DNA from: Montanilutibacter psychrotolerans
GTDB lineage: Bacteria; Pseudomonadota; Gammaproteobacteria; Xanthomonadales; Xanthomonadaceae
Reading direction: 5' to 3'
NCBI RefSeq assembly: GCF_003719825.1
Contig: NZ_RIBS01000002.1
Coordinates: forward strand, 310,001 to 374,000
Length of the DNA stretch: 64,000 bases
Shown here: positions 37,855 to 46,401 of the stretch, piece after piece
Layout: each line of letters begins with the position of its first letter
Numbering within the stretch: position 1 is the stretch's first letter
Position numbers and translations under genes: made by a program
The notes under the pieces: model-generated
The model's database searches: none
Told to the model about the DNA's origin: nothing
The model's input: only the letters and a program-made list of their open reading frames with translations

Positions 37855-39396
37855 TCAGCGGCGCTTGCCGCCAAAGAGGCCACCGAGCAGGCCGCGCAGG
37901 ATCTGTCGACCGATCTGGCTTCCCACGGTTCGGGCGGTCTGCTTGGCCATGGTTTCGACCATGCCCTGACGGCGGCCCGTGCCGAACACCGCATCCTTGA
38001 CCGACTGCCCGAATCCACCGGGCTCGGCGTCGTCCTGTTCGCGGGTTCGCGCTGGCGGTGCCTTGGCCTGTTCGGCAGCGGCGGTGGCCTTGTTGGCCAG
38101 CATCTCGGCCGCGGAATCGCGGTCGACGCGCTGGTCGTACTTGCCGCCGACCGGGCTGCCGGCGCGCACCTGCGCACGCTCGGCCTCGGTGATCGCGCCC
38201 ATGCGGCAGCGCGGTGGCGCGATCAGCGTGTGTTCGACGGGCATCGGCACGCCCTTGTCCTGCAGCGTCGACACCAGTGCCTCGCCGGTGCCAAGCCGGG
38301 AGATCGTTTCGGCGACATCCAGGTCCGGATTGGCCACGAAGGTCTGCGCCGCGGTGCGCACGGCCTTCTGGTCACGCGGCGTGAACGCACGCAGCGCGTG
38401 CTGCACGCGGTTGCCGAGCTGGCCGAGGATGTCGTCGGGCACGTCGTCGGGGAACTGCGAACAGAAGTACACGCCCACACCCTTGGAGCGGATGATGCGC
38501 ACCACCTGCTCGACGCGCTGGCGCAACGCGGGCGGCGCATCGTCGAACAGCAGGTGGGCCTCGTCGAACACGAACACCAGCTTGGGCTTGTCGAGATCGC
38601 CCACCTCGGGCAGCTGCTCGAACAGTTCCGACAGCAGCCACAGCAGGAAGCTCGAATACAGCCGGGGCTTGAGGATCAACGATTCGGCGGCCAGCACGTT
38701 GACCACGCCGCGGCCGTCGGTGGTGGTGCGCATGAGGTCGGCCAGCTCGAGCGCGGGCTCGCCGAAGAACATCTCGCCGCCATCGGACTCCAGGCGCAGC
38801 AGCGCGCGCTGGATCGCGCCGATCGACTGCGTGCTGACCAGGCCGTAGGAGGTGGAGATGTCCTTGCGCTCGTCGGCCACCAGGCCGAGCAGGGCACGCA
38901 GGTCTTCCAGGTCGAGCAGCAGCAGGCCGCGGTCGTCGGCAAGCTTGAACACGATGTCGAGCACGCCCGATTGGGTGTCGTTGAGTTCGAGGATGCGCGA
39001 AAGCAGCGTCGGGCCGATCTCGCTGACCGTGGTGCGGATCGGATGACCGGACTTTCCGAAGAGGTCCCAGAACACGGTCGGGCTGGCCTGCGGCGACCAG
39101 TCCGCGATGCCGATCTGGGCGACGCGCTCCTGCAGCTTCTCGCTGGCGGTGCCGGCCACTGCCAGGCCGGCGACATCGCCTTTCACGTCGGCCAGGAACA
39201 CCGGCACGCCCATTCGCGAAAATCCCTCCGCCAGCGTCATCAGGGTGACCGTCTTGCCGGTGCCGGTGGCGCCGGCGATCAGGCCATGGCGGTTGCCAAG
39301 CTTGCCGTGCAGCAGCACCGGGCCGCCGTCGGGCGTGGTGATCGATTTGCCCACCAGGATGGTGTTGGCGGGGACGACGGACGCGTTGGAGTCCAT
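37855..39396 (-). CDS. HerA-like ATPase, DUF853 family
   Basis: 513 residues from ATG 39396. Walker A AGATGTGKT (41-49), FLADVKGDVAGLA, Walker B VFVFDEAHLLFDDA, and the arginine-finger-like QFPDDVPDDILGQLGNR. DUF853 proteins are FtsK/HerA-type motor ATPases of unknown role; they are widespread in proteobacteria and not tied to a NurA nuclease here. The C-terminus has a disordered basic/Gly-rich tail (RQILRGLLGGLFGGKRR). Divergent from mltD, with about 115 bp between. Confidence 0.85.
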   Translation of the reverse strand: MDSNASVVPANTILVGKSITTPDGGPVLLHGKLGNRHGLIAGATGTGKTVTLMTLAEGFSRMGVPVFLADVKGDVAGLAVAGTASEKLQERVAQIGIADWSPQASPTVFWDLFGKSGHPIRTTVSEIGPTLLSRILELNDTQSGVLDIVFKLADDRGLLLLDLEDLRALLGLVADERKDISTSYGLVSTQSIGAIQRALLRLESDGGEMFFGEPALELADLMRTTTDGRGVVNVLAAESLILKPRLYSSFLLWLLSELFEQLPEVGDLDKPKLVFVFDEAHLLFDDAPPALRQRVEQVVRIIRSKGVGVYFCSQFPDDVPDDILGQLGNRVQHALRAFTPRDQKAVRTAAQTFVANPDLDVAETISRLGTGEALVSTLQDKGVPMPVEHTLIAPPRCRMGAITEAERAQVRAGSPVGGKYDQRVDRDSAAEMLANKATAAAEQAKAPPARTREQDDAEPGGFGQSVKDAVFGTGRRQGMVETMAKQTARTVGSQIGRQILRGLLGGLFGGKRR

Positions 39397-39510
39397 GGTG
39401 GCTTCCGTTGGGTGACGGGCGATTCTATGCGCGAACGACGGCGGCATCGGCTTGCCCGGTTCAGCGCCACGGGGCTACCCTGCCAAGCCACTTCGCTGCA
39501 GTTGCCGTCC

Positions 39511-41028
39511 ATGCCCTTGTCTGTCCGCTCTTCCACGGCCGCGCTGGTTGTCGCGATCGCTCCCGTCGCGGGTCTTCTGCTGGCCGGTCTGTCGTTCGAT
39601 GCAAGCGCACTGTCGCGCCGCGACCAGCAGGCCGTCGATGCCCTCAACCAACGCGTGCAGGCGGCCGAAACGAAGTACCGCGAGTCGATCGTGAAGATCG
39701 GCAATGCCGATCCCGAAGGCATCGCCCAGAGCAACGCCGCACTGGAGGACATCGAGGACGTGATCGTCGAGTGCGGCAAGCAGCGGGGGTGTTCGGTCGG
39801 CACCATGCTGGCCGCCTACAAGCGCCTGCTGAAGGCCAACGCCGACGCCGCCGGCGATGGCGACACCGATACGTCCCTGGCCGACGAACCGCCGGACACG
39901 TCGGCCGACGGGGTTCCGCAAAGCGCGAGCGCGGCATCGCTGTTGAGCGCGGACGGCCAACGCCTGGTGCGCCTGGTGCAGAACAATCCGGCGGTGCAGG
40001 CCGGCATTCGCCGTTGGCTTACCGACATGCGCGTGGCGCTGATCACCAGCCACGAAAACTACCAGTACATGCGACACCTGATGTCGCCATCGTTCCAGCG
40101 CAACGGCCTGCCCGAGGCGCTGCTGTTCGGGATCATGGCCAAGGAGTCCAACGGTCGCGTGCACGCCGGCTCGCGCGTGGGCGCTACCGGCCCGCTGCAG
40201 TTCATGCCGGCCACCGGGCGCCGCTTCGGCCTTGGCCCGGACGGCACCGGTTTCGACACGCGATACGACCCGCGCGCCTCGGCCGACGCCGCCGCAAGCT
40301 ACCTCAACGAACGCTTCGCCGAGCTCAACAACGACATCGAGATGTCGCTGGCCGCCTACAACGGTGGTGAAGGGCGGGCACTGCGCGTGTTCCGCGCCAG
40401 CGGTGGGCGCAGCTTCTGGGATACCGATGTCTACAACCAGTTCCCGGCAGAGACCAAGGACTACGTGCCGATGGTGATCGCCGCGGCCTGGTTGTACCTG
40501 CACCCCAAGGAGTACGGCCTGGTGTTTCCCAGCGTCGATGCGCGCCCGGCCACGCTGCGCCTCGCGCGTGCCGCGTCAATCTACGAGCTGACCATCTGCC
40601 TGGGCAACGGCGGCACGCGCGACGGCTACATGCGCGCGCTGCGCAACCTCAACCCGCGTTACGAGGCCGACCAGTTCATCCCGGCCGGTACCACGCTCCA
40701 GGTCACCGCCCGGATGGCAGGGCTCTACAACCGCCATTGCGTCAGCGGTGCCCGCGCCGACCTGGCCCGCACCCTGGTGCTCAGCGACGCGCGCAATGCG
40801 GTGGTCAGCGCCGGCCCGCTGATGCCGGTGACTGCGCCTCCGGCCCCGGCGGCTGTCGCGACGCAGGCACCGCGTGACTACCCGGTGCAGCGCGGCGAGA
40901 CGCTGTACTCCATCGCAGGCAAGTTCCAGTGCGATGTCGACACGCTGGCCAGTGCGAACGCTATCCGCGGTCCGCGCTACGCCATCCGCCCCGGCCAGGT
41001 GCTGAAGCTGGAAGGCTGCAAGGGCTGA
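39511..41028 (+). CDS. mltD: Membrane-bound lytic murein transglycosylase D
   Basis: Cleaves peptidoglycan to 1,6-anhydromuropeptides. 505 residues from ATG 39511. N-terminal signal/anchor (STAALVVAIAPVAGLLLAGL); no lipobox cysteine is visible, unlike E. coli MltD. A coiled region follows, then the SLT domain (about 190-330) with catalytic E212 in FGIMAKESNGRV, GPLQFMPATGRRFG and SLAAYNGGEG. One LysM domain at about 455-503 (YPVQRGETLYSIAG). The stop codon overlaps the start of the next gene (TGATG), so translation is coupled. The frame is open far upstream, antisense to the HerA-like gene; that is not coding. Confidence 0.94.
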   Translation: MPLSVRSSTAALVVAIAPVAGLLLAGLSFDASALSRRDQQAVDALNQRVQAAETKYRESIVKIGNADPEGIAQSNAALEDIEDVIVECGKQRGCSVGTMLAAYKRLLKANADAAGDGDTDTSLADEPPDTSADGVPQSASAASLLSADGQRLVRLVQNNPAVQAGIRRWLTDMRVALITSHENYQYMRHLMSPSFQRNGLPEALLFGIMAKESNGRVHAGSRVGATGPLQFMPATGRRFGLGPDGTGFDTRYDPRASADAAASYLNERFAELNNDIEMSLAAYNGGEGRALRVFRASGGRSFWDTDVYNQFPAETKDYVPMVIAAAWLYLHPKEYGLVFPSVDARPATLRLARAASIYELTICLGNGGTRDGYMRALRNLNPRYEADQFIPAGTTLQVTARMAGLYNRHCVSGARADLARTLVLSDARNAVVSAGPLMPVTAPPAPAAVATQAPRDYPVQRGETLYSIAGKFQCDVDTLASANAIRGPRYAIRPGQVLKLEGCKG

Positions 41029-42206
41029 TGACCGAACCCGCGGAGCCGGCAGGCGCCGACGCGGTTGGCGCCGCCACGGTTGGCGCCTCCGTGTCGCCGC
41101 GCCAGCCATCGCTGGTGGCAAAAGCCTGCAGCGCGCTGCATTGGCTGCTTGGGTGGCCGGCGTATCTGCTGCTGATGGTGTGGTACTTGCGCGCCTTGTC
41201 GGGTACCTCGCCGGGCTTGGTGATGGCGGGGCTCGTCGCGATTGGACCTGTGTACGTGGCCGTGGTTGCCGTGCACGAATTCGGGCACTGGCTGGTCGCG
41301 CGTGCACTGGGCCTGCGGCCGCTGCAGGTGCGCATCGCGCGGTGGACTCTGCAACCGCGCCGGGTTGGCGTGCGCATGCGGGTACTCCCGCGCGGCGAGG
41401 GCTGGGACGGCTACGTGGTGGTCCACCCGAAACCCGGCGTGACCACCGAGCGCGAGTGGGTGGCGCTGCTGCTGGCCGGGGCCGGGGCGAATCTCGTGGC
41501 GATGCTGGTCTGCGGCGTGTGGGCCGGCGCCAGCGACGGCGCGTTCTCGGTGCTGCTGAACCTGTTTGCCCTGATGAATCTGCAGACGGCGATATCGGCA
41601 CTGGTCCCCACGGCAAAGCCGCGGCCCAACGACGGGCTGATGGCGTGGCAGCTGATGCGGGGCGGTCGCCTGTCGGTGCCCGGCGACGAATTCGCCTTGT
41701 TGAACGCGCGCAGTGTGCACGGCGTCACCGCCGACCAACTGCCCGAACACGAACTGGCTGCGTTGGGTCGGCAGCCGGCGCCGATGCCGTTGTTCCACGA
41801 CTGGTTGCGGCTGAAGGCGGCGCAGAATCGCGGCGATTGGGCCGCGGCGGTCGCACTCGCCCCGCAGATCGAGCGCAACGAGGCGGCCATGCCCCCGGCG
41901 ATGCGCGAACTGCTCGACGGCGCCTCGATGGCGCTGCGCGTCGAACTGGCGTTCTCGGCGGCGATGCTGTCGCGCTGCCCCCAACCGTTGGAAACCCTGC
42001 CGCGCGGCAAGGGCGAGCTGTGGGAACTGCCGCACCTGCCACCGCGACTGCAGGCATTGAAGGCCGCCCTTGCCGGCGATGTCGCCGGGTGCGAGCGCGC
42101 GCTCGAGCGATCGCGGCGGATGGCGGACAACTCCGTCGACCTGTCCCTGCGACGCAGCGAAAAGCGCCTGCGCGCGGCGGTGCGGGCCGTCCTGCCTGCA
42201 CAGTGA
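41028..42206 (+). CDS. M50 (site-2-protease-like) membrane metalloprotease
   Basis: 392 residues. Zinc site H83-E84-F85-G86-H87 in a membrane helix (VAVHEFGHWL), with D202 in NDGLM as the likely third ligand. Five or so hydrophobic segments span about residues 32-56, 63-85, 145-170 and 172-194. The segment AGAGANL resembles the AGP-xxN loop of the family. No PDZ domain is visible, and the C-terminal 190 residues are soluble and alpha-helical. The ATG overlaps the mltD stop. It may be a regulated intramembrane protease of the envelope; the substrate is unknown. Confidence 0.82.
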   Translation: MTEPAEPAGADAVGAATVGASVSPRQPSLVAKACSALHWLLGWPAYLLLMVWYLRALSGTSPGLVMAGLVAIGPVYVAVVAVHEFGHWLVARALGLRPLQVRIARWTLQPRRVGVRMRVLPRGEGWDGYVVVHPKPGVTTEREWVALLLAGAGANLVAMLVCGVWAGASDGAFSVLLNLFALMNLQTAISALVPTAKPRPNDGLMAWQLMRGGRLSVPGDEFALLNARSVHGVTADQLPEHELAALGRQPAPMPLFHDWLRLKAAQNRGDWAAAVALAPQIERNEAAMPPAMRELLDGASMALRVELAFSAAMLSRCPQPLETLPRGKGELWELPHLPPRLQALKAALAGDVAGCERALERSRRMADNSVDLSLRRSEKRLRAAVRAVLPAQ

Positions 42207-42330
42207 CGCATCCGTGTTGGCGGAGTCCTGCGGTTCGCGGCAACGTGGCTGCTGGCCCGCGCACCGACTAAGGTGCACCACGCGTTGACGTGCACCGCGC
42301 GCCTCTTTCATCGTCGAGCAAGGAGTTTCG

Positions 42331-43023
42331 ATGTCGTCCCAGCCCAGCCTCCACACCATCGCGCCTGCCCGCCGTCGCTGGGGCCTGGCGATCCTCGTTG
42401 TCGCCGCGCTGGCGATCGTCGGCGCGCTGCTGCCCGACCAGCGTTGGCTGCATTACGTGTGCAAGCCGCTGGCGACGTTGTTGATCGTGGCGATGCTGCT
42501 GGGCGCCGCGCCGATCACCGTGCGCTATCGGCGCGCGGTGCTGGTCGGCCTGCTGTTGTCGACGCTGGGCGACGCGCTGCTGATGCTGCCTGGCGGGCCC
42601 GGAAAGCCCGACCTGTTCGTGTTTGGCCTCGGCAGCTTCCTGTGTGCGCACATCGCGTACCTGGTGGCGTTCGGTGGTCGTGCGCGCGCATTCGCGGTGC
42701 GCTGGCCCTGGCTGGCCTATGCCTTGCTCGGTGGATCGGTGCTTTCGGTGCTGTGGCCGCACCTGCCGGGGCCACTGCGACCGCCGGTGGTGGTGTACGT
42801 GCTGGTGCTGGCGGCGATGGCCGCGCTGGCCGCATCGATGTGGTGGCAGCACCGCGATCGTCCGGCCACACAGGCGGCCGTCGGCGGGTTGCTGTTCGTG
42901 GCGTCGGACGCCACGTTGGCCTTCGATCGGTTCGTCCAGCCGTTCCCGGCCGGGATCGTGGTGGTGCTGGCCACGTACTGGTCGGCGCAATGGCTGATCG
43001 CGCGCTCGGCCACGCGCGACTAG
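42331..43023 (+). CDS. YhhN family membrane protein (lysoplasmalogenase-like)
   Basis: 230 residues with seven or eight hydrophobic helices. The family signature is visible: KPLATLLIV, GLLLSTLGDALLMLPG, GLGSFLCAHIAYL, and GGLLFVASDATLAFDRF with conserved aspartates. Eukaryotic TMEM86 relatives hydrolyse the vinyl-ether bond of lysoplasmalogens; the bacterial substrate is uncertain. A good AAGGAG ribosome-binding site precedes the ATG by 6 bp. Confidence 0.88.
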   Translation: MSSQPSLHTIAPARRRWGLAILVVAALAIVGALLPDQRWLHYVCKPLATLLIVAMLLGAAPITVRYRRAVLVGLLLSTLGDALLMLPGGPGKPDLFVFGLGSFLCAHIAYLVAFGGRARAFAVRWPWLAYALLGGSVLSVLWPHLPGPLRPPVVVYVLVLAAMAALAASMWWQHRDRPATQAAVGGLLFVASDATLAFDRFVQPFPAGIVVVLATYWSAQWLIARSATRD

Positions 43024-43110
43024 TGCCCTGACGCACCACGGGCGGCGCCTGCCGCCAATGGTTGTCTCGCGCGGGTGCGCCGCGTTACGGCAACCCTCGG
43101 ACGGCAGCCT

Positions 43111-43286
43111 CGTAGGATGGGTTGAGCGAAGCGATACCCATCGCACGCGATGGCGGCCAAGGTGTCAGCTGCAATCCCGAGGGCGGGGCGGATCGGCCTG
43201 GCAGAATCGGCATTCGCCAGGAGGGCTGCCTTCGCTCCCGCCTGGATCCCGGTTGATGGGTATCGCTGCGCTCAACCCATCCTACG
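43111..43286. repeat. Inverted pair of REP elements
   Basis: Two 32-bp copies in opposite orientation: 43111-43142 and 43255-43286. After reverse complement they differ at one position. Each has an internal hairpin (GATGGGT...ACCCATC). They are separated by 112 bp with no gene. An 11-bp direct repeat ACGGCAACCCT occurs on both sides (43087-43097 and 43324-43334). This is the GGATGGGT-type REP found in many gammaproteobacteria; the arrangement is like a BIME. Together with the next hairpin it fills the gap between yhhN and psd. Confidence 0.85.
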
Positions 43287-43342
43287 TCGATGCATGGGGT
43301 CGGTAGCCCACGCTCCGTTCGGGACGGCAACCCTGGCGGGGC

Positions 43343-43363
43343 GACGCGTCGAAACGACGCGTC
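43343..43363 (-). terminator. Hairpin after psd
   Basis: GACGCGTCG-AAA-CGACGCGTC, a perfect 9-bp stem, 18 bp after the psd stop. No T-run on the minus strand, so termination is uncertain. Confidence 0.5.
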
Positions 43364-43380
43364 AGGGCCGCATTGCCCGA

Positions 43381-44223
43381 TCAGACCCGCCGGGCCAGCG
43401 GCTCGCCAAGCCGCACGGCGATCTCGGCGTCGAGTTCCGGCGTCAGCTCGGTCACGCCCGGCGGCAGCAGCACGATCACCGTCGAGCCGTAGTTGAAGCG
43501 CGCCATCTCGTCGAAACGGTCCAGTGCGATGTCCGCGCCGCGGAAGTCCTTCACGGTGATCGCGTCGCCGTAGCGCGGGATCTCGACGCCACTCCACACG
43601 GTTTCCACACCGGACACCAGCAGCGCGCCCACCATCACCATCGCCATCGGCCCGAAGTCGGTGTCGAAGTGGCACACCAGCCGCTCATTGCGCGCGAACA
43701 GGCGCGGCACGTTGCGCACCGCATCCGGGCCGACGCTGAAAAGGCGACCCGGCACGTGCACGGTCTCGCGCAGACGACCCGCCCACGGCATGTGCACGCG
43801 GTGGTAGTCCTTGGGCGACAGGTACACGGTGGCAAACAGGCCGTGCTGGAACGGCATCGCGGCATCGGCGTCGCCAAGCAGTTCGGCGGCGGTGAACGAC
43901 TGCCCCTTGGCCTGGAAGATGCGGCCGTTTTCGATCGCGCCGCATTGGCTGATGCGCCCGTCGGCCGGCATCAGCAGCACGCGCGGGTCCGGATCGGGCA
44001 CGCGGGCGCCGGGCTTGAGGGCGCGGGTGAAGAACGCATTGAAGCTGGCGTAGGCGCGCGGATCGGGCTCGGCGGCCTCGGCCAGGTTGACGCCGAACTT
44101 CCGCGTGACGGTGTCGATCAACCACTGTTTGATGCGAGGACGGGTCGAATACGCCAGCGCGCGTGCGGCCGCCGACATCGCACGGTGCGGCAGCAGGTAG
44201 GTGAGGGTGGTGATCAGGCTCAT
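43381..44223 (-). CDS. psd: Phosphatidylserine decarboxylase proenzyme
   Basis: Makes phosphatidylethanolamine. 280 residues, membrane-associated. The self-cleavage site is G246-S247 in [12 protein letters not shown]; serine 247 becomes the pyruvoyl group. The usual LGST reads YGST here. Other family blocks include [19 protein letters not shown] and [13 protein letters not shown]. Shorter than E. coli Psd (322). It is followed by the SCO gene upstream on the same strand by about 90 bp. Confidence 0.95.
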   Translation of the reverse strand: MSLITTLTYLLPHRAMSAAARALAYSTRPRIKQWLIDTVTRKFGVNLAEAAEPDPRAYASFNAFFTRALKPGARVPDPDPRVLLMPADGRISQCGAIENGRIFQAKGQSFTAAELLGDADAAMPFQHGLFATVYLSPKDYHRVHMPWAGRLRETVHVPGRLFSVGPDAVRNVPRLFARNERLVCHFDTDFGPMAMVMVGALLVSGVETVWSGVEIPRYGDAITVKDFRGADIALDRFDEMARFNYGSTVIVLLPPGVTELTPELDAEIAVRLGEPLARRV

Positions 44224-44311
44224 CGATGGGGCTCTTGATTGCGGCGGCGCGGGGAATGGGGGAGTGAGGCCGAGGGCCGGGCGACGGCGGCTGCCGGCGC
44301 CCGGGCCGGCG

Positions 44312-44962
44312 TCACGGCGCCGTGGTGGCGGTCAGCTTGGCCAGGTCGGCCGCGATCGCCTTGGGGTCCAGCGGCGGCTGCAGCACGCCGGCCATGCGGC
44401 CCTGCGGATCGAGCACCGCCATCGTCGCGCTGTGGTCCATCGTGTACTGATCGGCGGGCATGCCTTCGGGGGCCGGCGCCTTGGCGAACACCAGGCTCAA
44501 CGAGCGCGTGAACGCCTCCAGTGCCGGCAGGTCGGCCGTTGCGGCCAGGGTGTCGCGGTGGAAGGCATGCGCGTACTCGCCGATGCGGTCGGGCGTGTCG
44601 CGCTCGGGATCGACCGACACGAACAGCACGCGCGGGCGCACGGCCTCGGGGATGCTCGCCCACTGCTTCTGCGCGCCGGACAGTTCGGTCAGCGTGGTGG
44701 GGCAGACGTCCGGGCAGTAAGTGAAGCCCAGGAACACCAACGTCCAGTGGCCCTTGAGTTCGCCCGGCACCAGCGCGGTGCCGTCGGACTGGCGCAGGTT
44801 GAACGCGGGCAGTTCGCGCGGCGGCTCGAACAGGCGGACGGCCTGGGTCTGCGGCAGCGGCTTCTTGCCTGACGTGGCGGCGAAACGGGATTGCCCTGCC
44901 CAAAGGCCGAGGCCGGCGGCGAGCGCGATGATCAGGATGATCACAGTGGTGCGATTGAACAT
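44312..44962 (-). CDS. SCO1/SenC family protein
   Basis: 216 residues, one N-terminal membrane anchor ([17 protein letters not shown]) and a periplasmic thioredoxin-like domain. The copper/redox site is C83-P-D-V-C87 with H177 (YTMDHS). SCO proteins deliver copper to or reduce the CuA site of cytochrome c oxidase. No cox gene is in the window. A TATCAT (44994-44989) 20-odd bp before the ATG is a plausible -10. Confidence 0.93.
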   Translation of the reverse strand: MFNRTTVIILIIALAAGLGLWAGQSRFAATSGKKPLPQTQAVRLFEPPRELPAFNLRQSDGTALVPGELKGHWTLVFLGFTYCPDVCPTTLTELSGAQKQWASIPEAVRPRVLFVSVDPERDTPDRIGEYAHAFHRDTLAATADLPALEAFTRSLSLVFAKAPAPEGMPADQYTMDHSATMAVLDPQGRMAGVLQPPLDPKAIAADLAKLTATTAP

Positions 44963-45270
44963 GGCAGGTCCGGTGCTTGGGCCCCGCCATGATAGCGGTC
45001 ACTGAACATCTGACAGTCACCGCGGTGAAGCGGATGCGTCACCGTACGGTCAAGGCCGGCGAGGAGGGTGTCGGTCATCCACCACGCGTGTCGACGCGAC
45101 GGTGGCGGCGGCTCGGGGGAGTTTCCGCTCGGGGAGTCCGCCGGCACGTCGGGCGTTTGATGCCCACAGCAGCACGAAGCCGTCCGCGATGTCCGGGCCG
45201 ATGCCGACCCGGGGCGCGACAGCCCGGGCGGCTGCCAGCCACCGGGTCCACCCAAGACAGGACGTCCACC
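44963..45270. promoter_or_regulatory. Divergent spacer between SCO gene and phosphodiesterase gene
   Basis: About 308 bp. The minus strand has TATCAT (44994-44989) as a -10 for the SCO gene, and a perfect 12-bp palindrome TCACCGCGGTGA (45017-45028) near where its -35 would lie. Nothing else is supportable; no ORF has convincing coding features. Confidence 0.4.
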
Positions 45271-46320
45271 ATGCCGATCGTTCGACTCCGCACGTTGTTC
45301 ACCATGCTGCTGCTGGCCGTGTGCAGCCTGCCGCTGGCGGCCTTCGCGGCCCGCCCTGACCTGACCGTCATGAGCTACAACATCATGCAGCTGCCCACCC
45401 AGGACTGGGACCAGGCCAACCGTCGCAACCGCCTGCCCGCGGCGATCCGCGGCCTGGCCGAGACGCCCGACGTGCTGGTGCTGCAGGAAGTCTTCACCAA
45501 CGAGGCCTACGCCAGGCTGGTCGACCTGCAGGACCTGTACCCGTACCGCACCGGCACCGTCGGATACCGCTGCAGCGGCGACGGTTGGAACTCGATCAGC
45601 GGCGCCTGCTCCAACGCGATCACCGTGGTCCGCGGTGGCGTGGTGGTGCTGAGCCGGTGGCCGATCCTGGAGAAACACGCGCTGGTCTACCGCGCCAGCC
45701 GGTACGGCAGCTGGGATTACCTGTCCAACAAGGGCGCGGCCTACGTGCGCTTGCGCAAGGGCGGCAGCGACTACCACATCATCGGCACGCACCTGCAGGC
45801 CAGCCAGACGATGGTGTTCGATCCCGGTGCGGACGATCGCCCCGACCACGCCGTGCGCATGGCGCAGCTGCGCGAGATGCACGACTGGATCGATGGCTTC
45901 GGCATCGCCCGCAGCGAGCCGGTGATCATCGCCGGCGACCTCAACGTCGAGTACGGGCGCGGCGACGACGTGGTGGAGATGCTCGACACCAGCGCCACCG
46001 ACCTGGATTACCCGGCCAGCGAGCCGTTCCGCAGCTTCTCGGCCCGGCACAACTGGCTGACCAAGGCCAACGCCTACTACGGCGGGTTCAGCCTGGACTA
46101 CGACCAGACGCTGGACTACGTCCTCTGGCGGCACGACCACCTGGCGCCGGTCGAACCGGCGCAGCAGCGGGTGATCGCGCTGAAATCGGCCGACAGCTGG
46201 TACTGGTTGTGGATGCGCGGCTGGTGGGACCTCCCCGAGGGCCGCGTCTGGCACGACGGCTACCACAGCGAACTGTCCGACCATTACCCGGTCGTCGCCA
46301 CGTTCCGCTACGACCGCTGA
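45271..46320 (+). CDS. Secreted sphingomyelinase-like phosphodiesterase (EEP family)
   Basis: 349 residues. Signal peptide 1-26 (LRTLFTMLLLAVCSLPLAAFA). Endonuclease/exonuclease/phosphatase fold with VMSYNIMQLP, LQEVFTNEAY (metal-binding Glu), IIGTHLQAS, IIAGDLNVEY and SELSDHYPVVATF. The spacing and THLQAS/DQTLDYVLW blocks fit bacterial neutral sphingomyelinase C. Aromatic-rich WYWLWMRGWWD near 305-315 may contact lipid. No lipid-modifying partner is adjacent. It could act on host, prey or environmental phospholipids. Confidence 0.82.
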   Translation: MPIVRLRTLFTMLLLAVCSLPLAAFAARPDLTVMSYNIMQLPTQDWDQANRRNRLPAAIRGLAETPDVLVLQEVFTNEAYARLVDLQDLYPYRTGTVGYRCSGDGWNSISGACSNAITVVRGGVVVLSRWPILEKHALVYRASRYGSWDYLSNKGAAYVRLRKGGSDYHIIGTHLQASQTMVFDPGADDRPDHAVRMAQLREMHDWIDGFGIARSEPVIIAGDLNVEYGRGDDVVEMLDTSATDLDYPASEPFRSFSARHNWLTKANAYYGGFSLDYDQTLDYVLWRHDHLAPVEPAQQRVIALKSADSWYWLWMRGWWDLPEGRVWHDGYHSELSDHYPVVATFRYDR

Positions 46321-46367
46321 GGCAAGTCGCCTGCGGTTTTTGCGGGCGGCGATTGCGGGAGATTCCC

Positions 46368-46373
46368 TATAAT
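46368..46373 (+). promoter_or_regulatory. Candidate -10 for prmB
   Basis: Perfect TATAAT followed by CGCCGCC, 28 bp before the prmB GTG. The leader would be about 22 nt. No good -35. Confidence 0.55.
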
Positions 46374-46401
46374 CGCCGCCTCGCTCCGCGCTGGAATTGC
46401 C

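Noticed and set aside
37213-39510. A 766-codon upstream extension of MltD
   Set aside because: It is antisense to the NlpE-like and HerA-like genes; the ATG at 39511 begins a proper signal sequence.
43058-43306. A small ORF translating GWVERSDTH and MGIAALNPSY
   Set aside because: It is the translation of the two REP elements, a frequent false gene call.
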